Assembly: GCA_016713535.1 (NCBI GenBank)
Contig: JADJOY010000039.1
Location: 62,001 to 126,000 of the forward strand
Reading direction: 5' to 3'
Length of the DNA: 64,000 nucleotides
Source: JADJOY01 sp016713535 [NCBI: Deltaproteobacteria bacterium]
GTDB lineage: Bacteria > JADJOY01
Below, piece after piece: positions 55,913 to 64,000 of this stretch (positions are counted from its first letter, which is position 1; each line of letters opens with the position of its first letter). The notes beneath the pieces are model-generated. The model saw only the letters and a program-made list of their open reading frames with translations, was not told the DNA's origin and did no database searches. The position numbers were made by a program, and so were the translations under genes.

Positions 55913-56289
55913 TCGTGCCGGCGTGGGCGTGGTGGTTCACGTACCTCGCGGTGCCGGTGGTGGCGGCGCTGCTGGCGACGCTGCGAAGGCTGGGACGGGG
56001 GGGAGGCGAAGCACGACCGGCGCGCCTCGCCCGGGTCCGCAAGGCGGTCGCGTTCGCGCTCGGGATCTCGGCGCTCTGCAACGCGTTCGACTTCCTGCGC
56101 ATGCTCGGCGACGTGAGCGGCTTCGGCTCGCTCGTCTACCTCGCGATCCTGGCGTCGCAGGCGGGGCTCGCGACGACGCTCTCGCGCACGACACCACCGC
56201 GCACCGAAGCGGGGTTCGCCCTCGTCGCGGTCGCGATGACGATCACCATGCTGCTGGTGCGCGCCCAGGTGATCTGGATCTTCGCCTGA
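55909..56289 (+). CDS. Four-helix membrane protein, unknown
   Basis: 126 residues with four hydrophobic segments (about 3-22, 47-63, 73-90 and 100-123). It starts at a GTG that overlaps the propeller-protein stop (GTGA), so it is the third gene of a coupled trio. No family recognised. Confidence 0.7.
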   Translation: MIVPAWAWWFTYLAVPVVAALLATLRRLGRGGGEARPARLARVRKAVAFALGISALCNAFDFLRMLGDVSGFGSLVYLAILASQAGLATTLSRTTPPRTEAGFALVAVAMTITMLLVRAQVIWIFA

Positions 56290-56307
56290 GCCCGGCCGCG
56301 CCGTGGC

Positions 56308-57096
56308 TCAGCCGCGCCGCGCGCGGACCCGCTCGACGAGCGCAGGCAGCAGCTCGACGCAGTCGCCCTCGAGGCGCACCGACGCGACGCCGTCGTGGGC
56401 GGTGTCGCCGCGGTTGACGATCACGTAGGGAGCACCGGCGCGACGCGCCGCCAGCGGCACGAGCGCCGCGGGCTGGACCTCGAGGGTCGAGCCGATCGCG
56501 AGGGCGGCATCGGCACGCGCCGCCGCGTCGAACGCACGCTCCATCTCAGCCTCCGGCATCGCCTGGCCGAACGAGATCGTGGCGCTCTTCACCGGCCCGC
56601 CGCAGCCGCAGCGCGGCGAGCGGCGACTGCGGCGGAACTCCTCCATCCACGGTCCGGGCTGACTTCGCTCGCCACAGCTCAGGCACACGATCCAGCGGTT
56701 GGTGCCGTGGATCTCGACGACCCGCGCCGGGTCGCTGCCCGCGTCCTGGTGGAGCCCGTCGATGTTCTGGGTGACGAGCAGCTCGACGATCCCCATCCGC
56801 TCGAGCTCGACGATCGCCGTGTGCGCCGCGTTCGGTCGCGCGAGCTGGAACTGATCCCACGACTCGAGCTTGAAGTCCCAGTGCTCGATCCTCGCATCCT
56901 CGGACGCGAGGAAATCCTGGAAGTAGACCGGCTGGCGGCGCTTCCACACGCCGTTCGGACCGCGGAAGTCCGGGATGCCCGAGCCGGTCGAGAGACCCGC
57001 GCCGGTGAAGACGAGCACGCGCCGCGACGCGCCGAGCACCGCCGCCGCGCGCTCGAGCGCGAGCTCGGTCGCGCCCTCGAGGTCCGCCGCCGTCAT
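56308..57096 (-). CDS. Sir2-family NAD-dependent deacetylase
   Basis: The 262-residue protein has the sirtuin NAD loop GAGLSTGSGIPDFRG (residues 32-46), the catalytic His in VVEIHGTNRW and TQNIDGLH, then a zinc module with CLSCGERS and SPRCGCGG, and a C-terminal LAIGSTLEVQPAALVPL. It removes acyl groups from lysines using NAD+. The ATG at 57096 follows CGAGGAGGG. Divergent from the methyltransferase gene (66-base gap). Confidence 0.94.
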   Translation of the reverse strand: MTAADLEGATELALERAAAVLGASRRVLVFTGAGLSTGSGIPDFRGPNGVWKRRQPVYFQDFLASEDARIEHWDFKLESWDQFQLARPNAAHTAIVELERMGIVELLVTQNIDGLHQDAGSDPARVVEIHGTNRWIVCLSCGERSQPGPWMEEFRRSRRSPRCGCGGPVKSATISFGQAMPEAEMERAFDAAARADAALAIGSTLEVQPAALVPLAARRAGAPYVIVNRGDTAHDGVASVRLEGDCVELLPALVERVRARRG

Positions 57097-57162
57097 CCCA
57101 CCCTCCTCGCCGCGCCGAGCCGGCGACTCGCACGCGCCAGGTCTGCTACCGTTCCGCTCCCG

Positions 57163-58104
57163 ATGAGCGAGCCCACCACCTCGAGCGCCTCGCTGGAGGC
57201 GCATTATGCCGAGTTCTTCGGCGCCATCGCCGACATGGCGCCGGGGCTCCTCCACCTCCATTACGGGCTCTGCGAGACCGCGCCGACCACACCGTGGCAC
57301 GCGCTGCGGGCCCTGGCGCGCGGCCCGGTGGCGCTCCTCGACGAGGTCTGGAAGGCGGGCGAGCTGGAGGCGCTGCCGGCGGGGTCACGCGGGCTCGACG
57401 TGGGCTGCGGCCTCGGCGGTACCTCGCTCGAGCTGGCGCGGCGCTTCGGGGTGCGGATGGTCGGCGTCGACCGCACCCGCTCGCAGGCGCGCCGCGCGCA
57501 CCAGCGAACCAGGCGTTTCCCGGAGGGCGAGCGGATCCGCGTGGCGCAGGGCAACGGCCTCGCCCTGCCCTTCGCGGCGCGCACGTTCCAGGTGGCGACG
57601 TCGATCGAGGTGGTGTTCCACGTTCTCGACAAACCCACGCTCTTCGCCGAGGTGGCGCGCGTGCTCGCTCCTGGCGGCACGTGGCTCATCGTCGACCAGG
57701 AGAACCACGAGGCCGAGAACCGCCTGAGCGAGCTCTTCCAGTTCGCCGAGCCCGGCGACATCGAGCGCCTCGGCGGCAACGCCGGCTTCGAGCTGGTGCG
57801 CGAGGTGGACCTCTCGGCCGGGGTCGCGCGCTGGATGCAGACCTACGCGGCGATGGCGTCGCCGCCGTGGCAGGCGGCGCTGGTGCCGCTCGCGCTCGTG
57901 CGCGGCGGCCCGGCACTCGCGCGCCGCTACCTGCGCGGCGTCCGCACCTACGAGCAGCTCGTCCTCGAGAATGCCCAGCGCCGTGGCCTCGCCGCTCCGG
58001 AAGCGCGCGCCCGGGGCGCGATCCGCGAGCTCAGACTCCACACCCAGCGCTGCCTCGCGGACGGGCGCGCCGCCTACAAGGTCTGGGCGCTCAGGCGCCG
58101 CTGA
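57163..58104 (+). CDS. Class I SAM-dependent methyltransferase
   Basis: The 313-residue protein has motif I GLDVGCGLGGTSLELA (about 77-93), motif II GVDRTRSQARRAHQR, acidic motif FQVATSIEVVFHV and RVLAPGGTWLIVDQ. The fold is close to those of small-molecule methyltransferases such as sarcosine or tocopherol types. The substrate is not given by sequence. It converges on the radical SAM gene. Confidence 0.88.
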   Translation: MSEPTTSSASLEAHYAEFFGAIADMAPGLLHLHYGLCETAPTTPWHALRALARGPVALLDEVWKAGELEALPAGSRGLDVGCGLGGTSLELARRFGVRMVGVDRTRSQARRAHQRTRRFPEGERIRVAQGNGLALPFAARTFQVATSIEVVFHVLDKPTLFAEVARVLAPGGTWLIVDQENHEAENRLSELFQFAEPGDIERLGGNAGFELVREVDLSAGVARWMQTYAAMASPPWQAALVPLALVRGGPALARRYLRGVRTYEQLVLENAQRRGLAAPEARARGAIRELRLHTQRCLADGRAAYKVWALRRR

Positions 58105-58125
58105 GCGCCGGCCGGTGCCGTTCGG

Positions 58126-59799
58126 TTAGGCCGCCACCATGGACGCGGCCGGGTAGCGCGCGACGATCTGCGCCGCGAGCTTGCGGTCGGCCCACCGGTG
58201 GGCCGCGGCGAACGCCTTGCCGAGCCGCGGGTAGCGCGCGATCAGGTGCGACTGGTAGTCGAGGAGCGCCTCGCGCTCGGCGAGCTCGTATTCGGGCGTG
58301 CCGTCGAAGAAGAGCGGCGCCCACAGGCTGAGCCGCGCCGCGCGCACCCGGTGGTCCATGTCCTCGAGGATCTCCATCGCCTCGCGGGCGTCCATCGTCG
58401 CGTGCCGGAAGAAGGGCTGGTTGGTGCGGCCATCGTTCCAGTCGTGGAGCGCGAAGCGCGTCCGGGACTCGGGGCTCAGGAGCGGCACGCCCTCCATGCG
58501 CGTGTTGAGGAGCGCGAGCAGGTAGAAGTCGGGACGCGCGCGCTCGAGGAGCCGGTAGGTCTCCTCGGCGGTGGCGCGCGTCTCGCCCGGATAGCCGAGG
58601 ATCAGCGTCACTATCGACGACACGCCGAGCTCGCGGCAGCGGATCAGCGCGTCGGCGTTCTTCGCGACCGTCTGGCGCTTGTTCATGTTGTCCAGGATGA
58701 GCTGGCTCCCCGACTCGGCGCCGATGTGGACCTGCACCAGCCCGGCGTCCCGCATCCGCGGCAGCAGGTCGTCGGTGACGAGGTCGTCGCCGCGCGCGTA
58801 GCAGATCCAGCGGATGTTCAGGCGGCGGCGCCGGAGCTCGTCGGTGAGCTCGCGGATCCGCGAGCGCGGCACGGTGAAGAGCGAGTCGAAGCAGCTCACC
58901 ACCTCGACGCCGAGATCCTTCTCGAAGTGCTCCCAGTCGTCGGCGATGCGCTTGGCACTCTTCACGCGAAACGTCGTGTCGTCGAACAGGAACGGGAAGT
59001 TGCAGAACGAACATCGGTACGGACAGCCGCGCACGGACTCGTAGCGCACCATCCGCAGCCGTCGTCCGTGGCGCGCGGCGAAGCCCGCCCAGTCGGCGCG
59101 CGGCAAGCCGTCGAGGCTCTTCGAGGTGGGGCGGTGGGCGCGCACCACCTGGCAGCCGTCGCGGCCCTCGACGTCGTAGCCCTCGCCCGCGGGAAAGACC
59201 CCGTACCCCGCCCGGATCCAGCGCGCGATCGCCGGCACCAGCACCTCGCCGTAGCCGACCGCCAGCACGTCGACGCCGGACATCGGCTTCCAGTCGCGAT
59301 GCATCAGGCCGATCAGCGCGCCACCGAGCACCACGCGCAGGCCCGGTCGGGCGATCAGCGCGACCAGCGGCTCCAGCTCGCTGAGATCCCGGATCAGCGT
59401 CGTGGACACCAACGCCACGCGGTGGTCGGCGAGGAGCCGCTCGCGGCGCTCGGGATCGGCGAACAGCTCGCTCAGCGTCACGCCGGTGAACTCGAGGCCC
59501 TCGGCCGCGAGCGCGCCCGCGAGCACCACCTCGGTGAGCGTGGGGGTCTCGGCCTCGAGGCGCTTCGCGAAGAAGCGCTCGACCGCGGGCACCCACGGCG
59601 CGTCGGGCAGTCGGCGCTGCGCGAGCGCGTGGGCCAGGAAGAGCTCGATCGGGGTGAGCTTGACCTTGAGGTCGAGCGCGCTCTTGGAGCTCGCCCGGTA
59701 CTGGACGCGCTGCTTGCGGAGCTCGCTCCACACCGACGCGTGCGCGCCGGCGATCAGCGAGCCGGTGACCAGCAACACTCGCCGGTCGCGCGCCGTCAT
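58126..59799 (-). CDS. B12-binding radical SAM protein
   Basis: 557 residues. A B12-like N-terminal Rossmann region is followed by the radical SAM core with CPYRCSFC, then GAESGSQLILDNMNKRQT and VTLILGYPGETRATAEETY, which recur in this family. The TTG at 59826 is also open, but the ATG at 59799 is more likely. It follows the ABC permease genes on the same strand and so may act in the same pathway. Substrates of this family include lipids and cofactors; none can be fixed here. Confidence 0.86.
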   Translation of the reverse strand: MTARDRRVLLVTGSLIAGAHASVWSELRKQRVQYRASSKSALDLKVKLTPIELFLAHALAQRRLPDAPWVPAVERFFAKRLEAETPTLTEVVLAGALAAEGLEFTGVTLSELFADPERRERLLADHRVALVSTTLIRDLSELEPLVALIARPGLRVVLGGALIGLMHRDWKPMSGVDVLAVGYGEVLVPAIARWIRAGYGVFPAGEGYDVEGRDGCQVVRAHRPTSKSLDGLPRADWAGFAARHGRRLRMVRYESVRGCPYRCSFCNFPFLFDDTTFRVKSAKRIADDWEHFEKDLGVEVVSCFDSLFTVPRSRIRELTDELRRRRLNIRWICYARGDDLVTDDLLPRMRDAGLVQVHIGAESGSQLILDNMNKRQTVAKNADALIRCRELGVSSIVTLILGYPGETRATAEETYRLLERARPDFYLLALLNTRMEGVPLLSPESRTRFALHDWNDGRTNQPFFRHATMDAREAMEILEDMDHRVRAARLSLWAPLFFDGTPEYELAEREALLDYQSHLIARYPRLGKAFAAAHRWADRKLAAQIVARYPAASMVAA

Positions 59800-59829
59800 G
59801 GTCTCGGCCCCCGTCCTTCGTCGCAAGGG

Positions 59830-61105
59830 TCAGCGGTGGCGCAGCGCCTCGACCGGCTCGAGCCGCCACGCGCGCCACGCGGGAATCAGCGCCGCGAGCA
59901 TACCCGCCACGAGCACGGTGCCCGTCGCGAACGTGAGCTGGCCCGGCTCGAACCGTCCCGTGACGCCCGCGCCGATCGAGAACCCGCCGACCGAAAACGC
60001 CGCGGCGGCGTCGAGCCCCGGAATGCCCACTCGCTCCAGATAGACGACGATCGCCCGCCCGACCCCGAGCCCGAGCGCCACGCCGATGCCGAGCAGCCAC
60101 CCGGCCTGTGCCAGCACCAGCCCCGCCAGCGCGCGCGGCGACGCCCCCAGTGCCCCCGACCGTGCCGATGTCGCGCAGCCGCTCTTCGAGGCCGAGCCAC
60201 AGGATGTCGGCGACAGCGAGCGCCACCAGCAGCACCTCGACCAGCAGGAACACGCGGTACACCGCCACGTTCACGTTCACGTAGTCGACGATCGCCGGCG
60301 CGACGAGGGTCCATGGCGCAACGTGGAGCGGTGTGGCCGTCACGGGAAGCGTCGCGCCGAGACCGCGGACGGCACCCGCGACGCGGTCGAGCGCGCGCGC
60401 GCCCGGCGGCAAGGCGAAGCCCACCTCGTGCGCGAGGCCACGGGCGTCGAGGAGTGAGCCCGCGAGGTCGAGATCGGCGAGCACCACGAACGCCTCGACG
60501 TCGCGCGACGCGGAGCCGAAGAGCCCCGCGACCGTCGCGCGCACGCCACGCGGCAACCCGAACCGATCGGTGGCCGTGAGCTCGACCTCGTCACCCGCGG
60601 CGACGTGCAGCGCCTCCGCCTGCACGGCGCTGAGCAGGACCCGCGGCGTCGCCTCGGCCGTGCTGGCCGCTGCCGCGCCGTCCGTGAGCGCCGCGAGCCC
60701 GGTGACGTCGCGCGACAGCCGCGCCTCGGCGCGGGGATCGACGCCGTGAAGGAACGCCGCGCGCTCGGAGTCCCCTTTGCCCACCAGCACCGGCACGATC
60801 AGACGCGGGGCCCCCGGACCGACGACGTCCGAGCGCGACCTCAGCGCCTCCAGCACCGGCCCCGGATCGAACACGTCGCCGGCGCGCCGTGAGGCGACGC
60901 TCGGCGCCGCCGTCACGACCCCATCGCCGAGCAGCGTGCCGGTGGCGCGATCGAACAGGTACTGCGCGAAGCCGGCGAGCGCGGCGAGCACCACCAGCAC
61001 CACGGCGGTGCCGACCGCCACCGAGGTGATCGCGAGCCACGCGCGCCGCGGACGGCCCCACACCAGCTTCCACGCGAGTCGACCCAAGGTGCCGCGCCTC
61101 CTCAC
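59830..61105 (-). CDS. ABC transporter permease, FtsX/MacB-like (frameshifted)
   Basis: 424 residues if the extra base in the C5 run at 60153-60157 is removed. N-terminal helix with SVAVGTAVVLVVLAALAGFA, a large external domain and a C-terminal FtsX membrane domain ending LIPAWRAWRLEPVEALRHR. The GTG at 61105 overlaps the stop of the upstream permease (GTGA). This is the second of a pair; no ATP-binding subunit is in the window. Confidence 0.85.
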
Positions 61106-62360
61106 GTCGCCCGCAGCGCCGCGACCGGATCGAGGGCCGCGATGCGCCGCGCCGGCCACCACCCCGCCGCGGGCCCGACGATCAGGCCGAGCAGCGCGCC
61201 GAGCAGCACCTGCGCCGGCCCGATGTACGCCTTGATGACGGGCGGCATCACCTGGCCCGCCACCGCCAGCGAACGCGCGGACGCCGAGAAGTCGAGCCCG
61301 TGCGAGCCCAGGAACCAGGCCATCGGCACCGCCAGCGCCACACCCGCCGCCGCCCCGAGGGCGCTGGTGAGCCACGCCTCGAGGTGGATCAGCGCGCGCA
61401 GATCCCGCGGTCGCAGTCCGAGCGCGAGCAGCACGCCGAGCTCGCGGGTGCGGTCGACGAGGCTCAACACGAACGTGTTCGCGACACCGATCGTCTGCAC
61501 CACCGCGAGGATCGCCACCAGCAAGTAGGTCGCGCGCGCCTGGACCTCGGTGATCCCCTCCACATCCGGTGCGGTCTCACGCCACGACACCACGGTGAGC
61601 GCGGGATCGGTGAGCTCGGCCCGGATCGCCGCGAGCCGCGCGAGCACGTCCGCACTCGACGCGCGCTCGTCGAACCCGATCCCCCACGAGGTGAGCGCCT
61701 CTCACCGATCAGCGCCTGCAGGTCTCCGAGCGCGAGCGAGAGGGTGAAGCGATCACTGGCGCCCGGGTCTCCCGGCGCCAGGGGTGTGAGGACGAGGGGC
61801 ACCGAGCGCTCCTCGCCGGCGCCGTCGCGGAAGCGCACTCGCACCCGCGCGCCGGTGGCGGCGCCGAGCCGCTCGACGAGCTCGGCCGAGGCCCGGCCCG
61901 CGAGAGCAGCAGGCCGCGCGAGCGGCGCGCTCGACACGCCCCCCGCGGCGCCCTCGCGCGTGGCCTCGAGACGGACCGGCGCCTGATCGCGCGGCCCCTC
62001 GACGAGCGCCGGCCACTCGAGGATCGCGGTCCAGCGTGGCGCGAGCGCCACGGCGCGCTCGGCGCCGACCGGTGGCGGCGCGTCCGCGAACCGCAGCGCC
62101 GGATCGCGCGAGCGGTGATGCCCGGGCCGCTCCACGTGGCCGAGACCGTGCGCACCGGCGCTGGTGAGCCCGAGGAGGGTCTCGTGGCTCCAGCGCTGCA
62201 AGCCGAGCGAGAGGGCCATGGTCACCAGCCCGAGGGCGTTCGCGGTCACCAGCACCAGCGTGCGACGCCGATGATGGACGACGCCGCGCCACGCGACGCC
62301 GAGGAGCGCGCGCCACGGCGGTGGGCCCGAGGAAGGAGGATCAGAGGTAGCGGCGGACAC
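61102..62360 (-). CDS. ABC transporter permease, FtsX/MacB-like (frameshifted)
   Basis: 419 residues after restoring one missing base around 61696-61704. N-terminal hydrophobic helix (TLVLVTANALGLVTMALSLG), soluble domain, then the FtsX region (VQTIGVANTFVLSLVDRTRE, LGALLGLIVGPAAGWWPARR, DPVAALRAT). GTG start at 62360 overlaps the ICMT-family gene by 20 bases. With its neighbour it forms a two-permease exporter of the lipoprotein or lipid type. The ATPase is missing. Confidence 0.85.
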
Positions 62361-62970
62361 GCTCGGCGTACTCGCGATGGGCCGCGCCGAAGCGCGCGGC
62401 CAGCACGCGGTCTTCCTCGACCGCGAGACCGTGGAACCCGAGCATGAGCGCGATCACCGCGAGCCCGCAAGCGAGGCTCGGGTTCCACACCCACTCCCCG
62501 GCGAGGAACAGCATCGAGCACACGTACACCGGGTGGCGCGAGAACGAGAAGGGCCCGCCGGTGGCGAGCTCCTGTGGCGCGAGCGGTCCGCTCTCCTCGA
62601 GCCCGACGCGAAGCGCGCGGCCCATCGCGAGCTGGGAGCCGACCATGCCGACGTGTCCGAGCCCGGCGACGACCCAGCCGGCGACTGCGGGCCACTCGAC
62701 CAGCGGGCGTCCGAGCGCCGTGTCTTGCCACCCCGGGGCGAGCACGTGCGCGAGCACGGTCCCCGCCCACACCGCCGAGACGGCCCCCATGCCCACCTGG
62801 ATCACGCGGTGGCGGGAGCGGGTGCGCGCGCGCCACGCCACGTGCGGCATCCGTCCGAAACGGGCTCGGTAGAGCAAGCTCGTGCCGAGGAACCCGGCGA
62901 ACACGTGCCAGGCCACGAACGCGAGGCGGAGACCGACGACGATAGGCATGAGCGTGGAAAGATGGGCCAT
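62341..62970 (-). CDS. ICMT-family membrane methyltransferase
   Basis: 209 residues with about five hydrophobic segments and the family C-terminus GPFSFSRHPVYVCSMLFLAG and VEEDRVLAARFGAAHREYAE. This is the isoprenylcysteine carboxyl methyltransferase fold, which in bacteria methylates varied lipid or small-molecule carboxylates. The ATG at 62970 follows AGGTGAGGGG. It is first in the minus-strand unit and divergent from the next radical SAM gene. Confidence 0.83.
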   Translation of the reverse strand: MAHLSTLMPIVVGLRLAFVAWHVFAGFLGTSLLYRARFGRMPHVAWRARTRSRHRVIQVGMGAVSAVWAGTVLAHVLAPGWQDTALGRPLVEWPAVAGWVVAGLGHVGMVGSQLAMGRALRVGLEESGPLAPQELATGGPFSFSRHPVYVCSMLFLAGEWVWNPSLACGLAVIALMLGFHGLAVEEDRVLAARFGAAHREYAERVRRYL

Positions 62971-63073
62971 CCCCTCACCTGGCTCAAGCGTCCCCCGTTC
63001 CTTGGCGGGTCCCCGCGGCGCGGGTAGCATCGCAAGGCTGCGCGCGCCCTCCGCGCGGCCGAGGCCACGTTCC

Positions 63074-64000
63074 ATGCGCGTCGCGCTGATCTCTCCCAAG
63101 GGCCCGCTCTACCGCCATCGCGGCGGGATCTTCAAGAAGTCGCTGCGCTACGCGCCGCTGACGCTGGTCACGCTGGCCGCGCTGGTCCCGGACGACGTCC
63201 CGGCCTCGATCGAGCTGATCGACGAGGGGATCGAGGACATCCCGCTCGACCTCCAGGCCGACCTCGTCGGCATGACCGTGATCACCGGCTCGTCGCAGCG
63301 CGCCTACGAGCTCGCCGACCACTTCCGCGCCCGCGGCATCCCGGTGGTGCTCGGTGGCCCCCACGTCACGCTCCTCCCCGAGGACGCGGCGCCACACGCC
63401 GACGCGCTGGTCCTCGGCTACGCCGAGGACACCTGGCCGCAGCTCCTGCGCGACTTCGCCGCGGGGCGCATGGCGCCGCGCTACCAGCAGGCGGCGGACT
63501 TCCAGCTCACCCACGACAACCTGAGGTTCCCGAAGCGCGAGCTGCACAAGCGCAACAACTACATCACCACCGCGGTGGTGGAGGCGACGCGCGGCTGCAT
63601 CCACGACTGCGACTTCTGCGTGGTGCCATCGGCGTGGGGACGGCGGCCGTTCGAGAAGCCGATCGAGCACGTGGTCGAGGACGTGCGGCGCACCGGCGCC
63701 AAGCACGTGATCTTCATCGACCTCAACCTGATCTCGCACCCCGACTACGCCAAGGCGCTGTTCGCGGCGCTCATCCCGCTCCGTATCCACTGGTACGGGC
63801 TCTCCACCACCCGCATCACCCGCGACCCCGAGCTCCTCGACCTGGTGGTGCGCAGTGGCTGCAAGGGGCTCCTCCTCGGCTTCGAGACGCTCTCGCCCGA
63901 CAACCTGCGCTCGAGCAAGAAGGGCTTCAACGATCCGCGCAACTACAAGGCGATCGTGAAGACCCTCCACGAGCGCGGCATCTCGATCAACGGGACGTTC
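63074..64000 (+). CDS. B12-binding radical SAM protein (partial)
   Basis: 309 codons are visible and the gene runs off the window. The N-terminus MRVALISPKGPLYRHRGG leads a B12-binding domain (about 1-140, with DLVGMTVITGSSQRAYELAD and VVLGGPHVTLLPED). The radical SAM core then has TRGCIHDCDFC (CxxxCxxC). Such enzymes methylate or rearrange carbon skeletons, for example in hopanoid, chlorophyll or cofactor routes. It is divergent from the ICMT-like gene and may work with it. Confidence 0.87.
   Translation, partial: MRVALISPKGPLYRHRGGIFKKSLRYAPLTLVTLAALVPDDVPASIELIDEGIEDIPLDLQADLVGMTVITGSSQRAYELADHFRARGIPVVLGGPHVTLLPEDAAPHADALVLGYAEDTWPQLLRDFAAGRMAPRYQQAADFQLTHDNLRFPKRELHKRNNYITTAVVEATRGCIHDCDFCVVPSAWGRRPFEKPIEHVVEDVRRTGAKHVIFIDLNLISHPDYAKALFAALIPLRIHWYGLSTTRITRDPELLDLVVRSGCKGLLLGFETLSPDNLRSSKKGFNDPRNYKAIVKTLHERGISINGTF

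Overview
This is a high-GC bacterial chromosome segment with dense, mostly overlapping gene pairs (ATGA/GTGA junctions). Gene order and content point to a deltaproteobacterial-type lineage (Myxococcota/Desulfobacterota/Binatota broadly). The evidence is the fabD-acpP-rpiB-glyA-nrdR-rib-nusB order, a pyruvate:ferredoxin oxidoreductase next to a DHOD-like protein, MopE-type metal-binding repeats, NtrC-family regulation and a group 3b-type [NiFe]-hydrogenase. This is inference from gene content; no marker RNA gene is present. I saw no tRNA, rRNA, CRISPR array, insertion sequence or phage gene.

Layout. 1-7.0 kb (+): end of fabD, acpP, then rpiB, glyA, nrdR, ribE, ribBA, ribH, nusB, a small membrane protein and a CBS protein. 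fabG, fabF and ribD, which usually sit in this order, are absent. 7.0-13.5 kb: tripartite RND efflux operon (-), divergent from an ArsR-type regulator across an AT-rich promoter/operator. 13.5-20.3 kb (-): DHOD-like protein, NifJ, an APH-like/P-loop kinase fusion and a universal stress protein. 20.6-22.1 kb (+): soluble histidine kinase whose second PAS domain carries FixL-type haem-pocket residues. 22.2-22.9 kb (-): three tiny genes. 23.2-29 kb: NfnB- and NfnA-like subunits (-) separated by an opposite-strand three-gene glycerol-3-phosphate-dehydrogenase-like cassette (GlpA-like, GlpB-like, DUF1667). 29-30.1 kb: phytanoyl-CoA dioxygenase family enzyme. 30.2-37.8 kb (-): TorD-like protein and hydBGDA plus hypF, with the hydrogenase large subunit continuous in frame with a maturation-protease domain. 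37.9-39.3 kb (+): sigma54-type response regulator. 39.5-45.8 kb (+): secreted lipoprotein hydrolase, two MBL-type proteins, a pentapeptide-repeat protein and an alpha/beta hydrolase. 45.9-48.5 kb (-): secreted subtilase with MopE repeats. 48.6-52.4 kb (+): Fur-family regulator and a Fur-box-preceded feoA-feoA-feoB-FeoC-like set, then a BamE-like lipoprotein. 52.5-64 kb: DUF362 protein, HisN-like phosphatase, PQQ-propeller protein, sirtuin, methyltransferase, two B12-binding radical SAM proteins, an ABC permease pair and an ICMT-family methyltransferase.

How the genes fit together. NifJ, the Nfn-like pair, the NADP-linked hydrogenase and the FAD/Fe-S cassette suggest ferredoxin/NAD(P)H/H2 redox balancing, with a possible oxygen-sensing kinase and an NtrC-type regulator close by. 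The Feo operon would supply the iron that these Fe-S enzymes need.

Quality caution. At least thirteen clearly real genes are interrupted by a single small indel, often in a G/C run, and all are repaired by one 1-2 base change. This looks like residual sequencing error rather than gene decay. Those genes are given as full-length CDS with the break marked.
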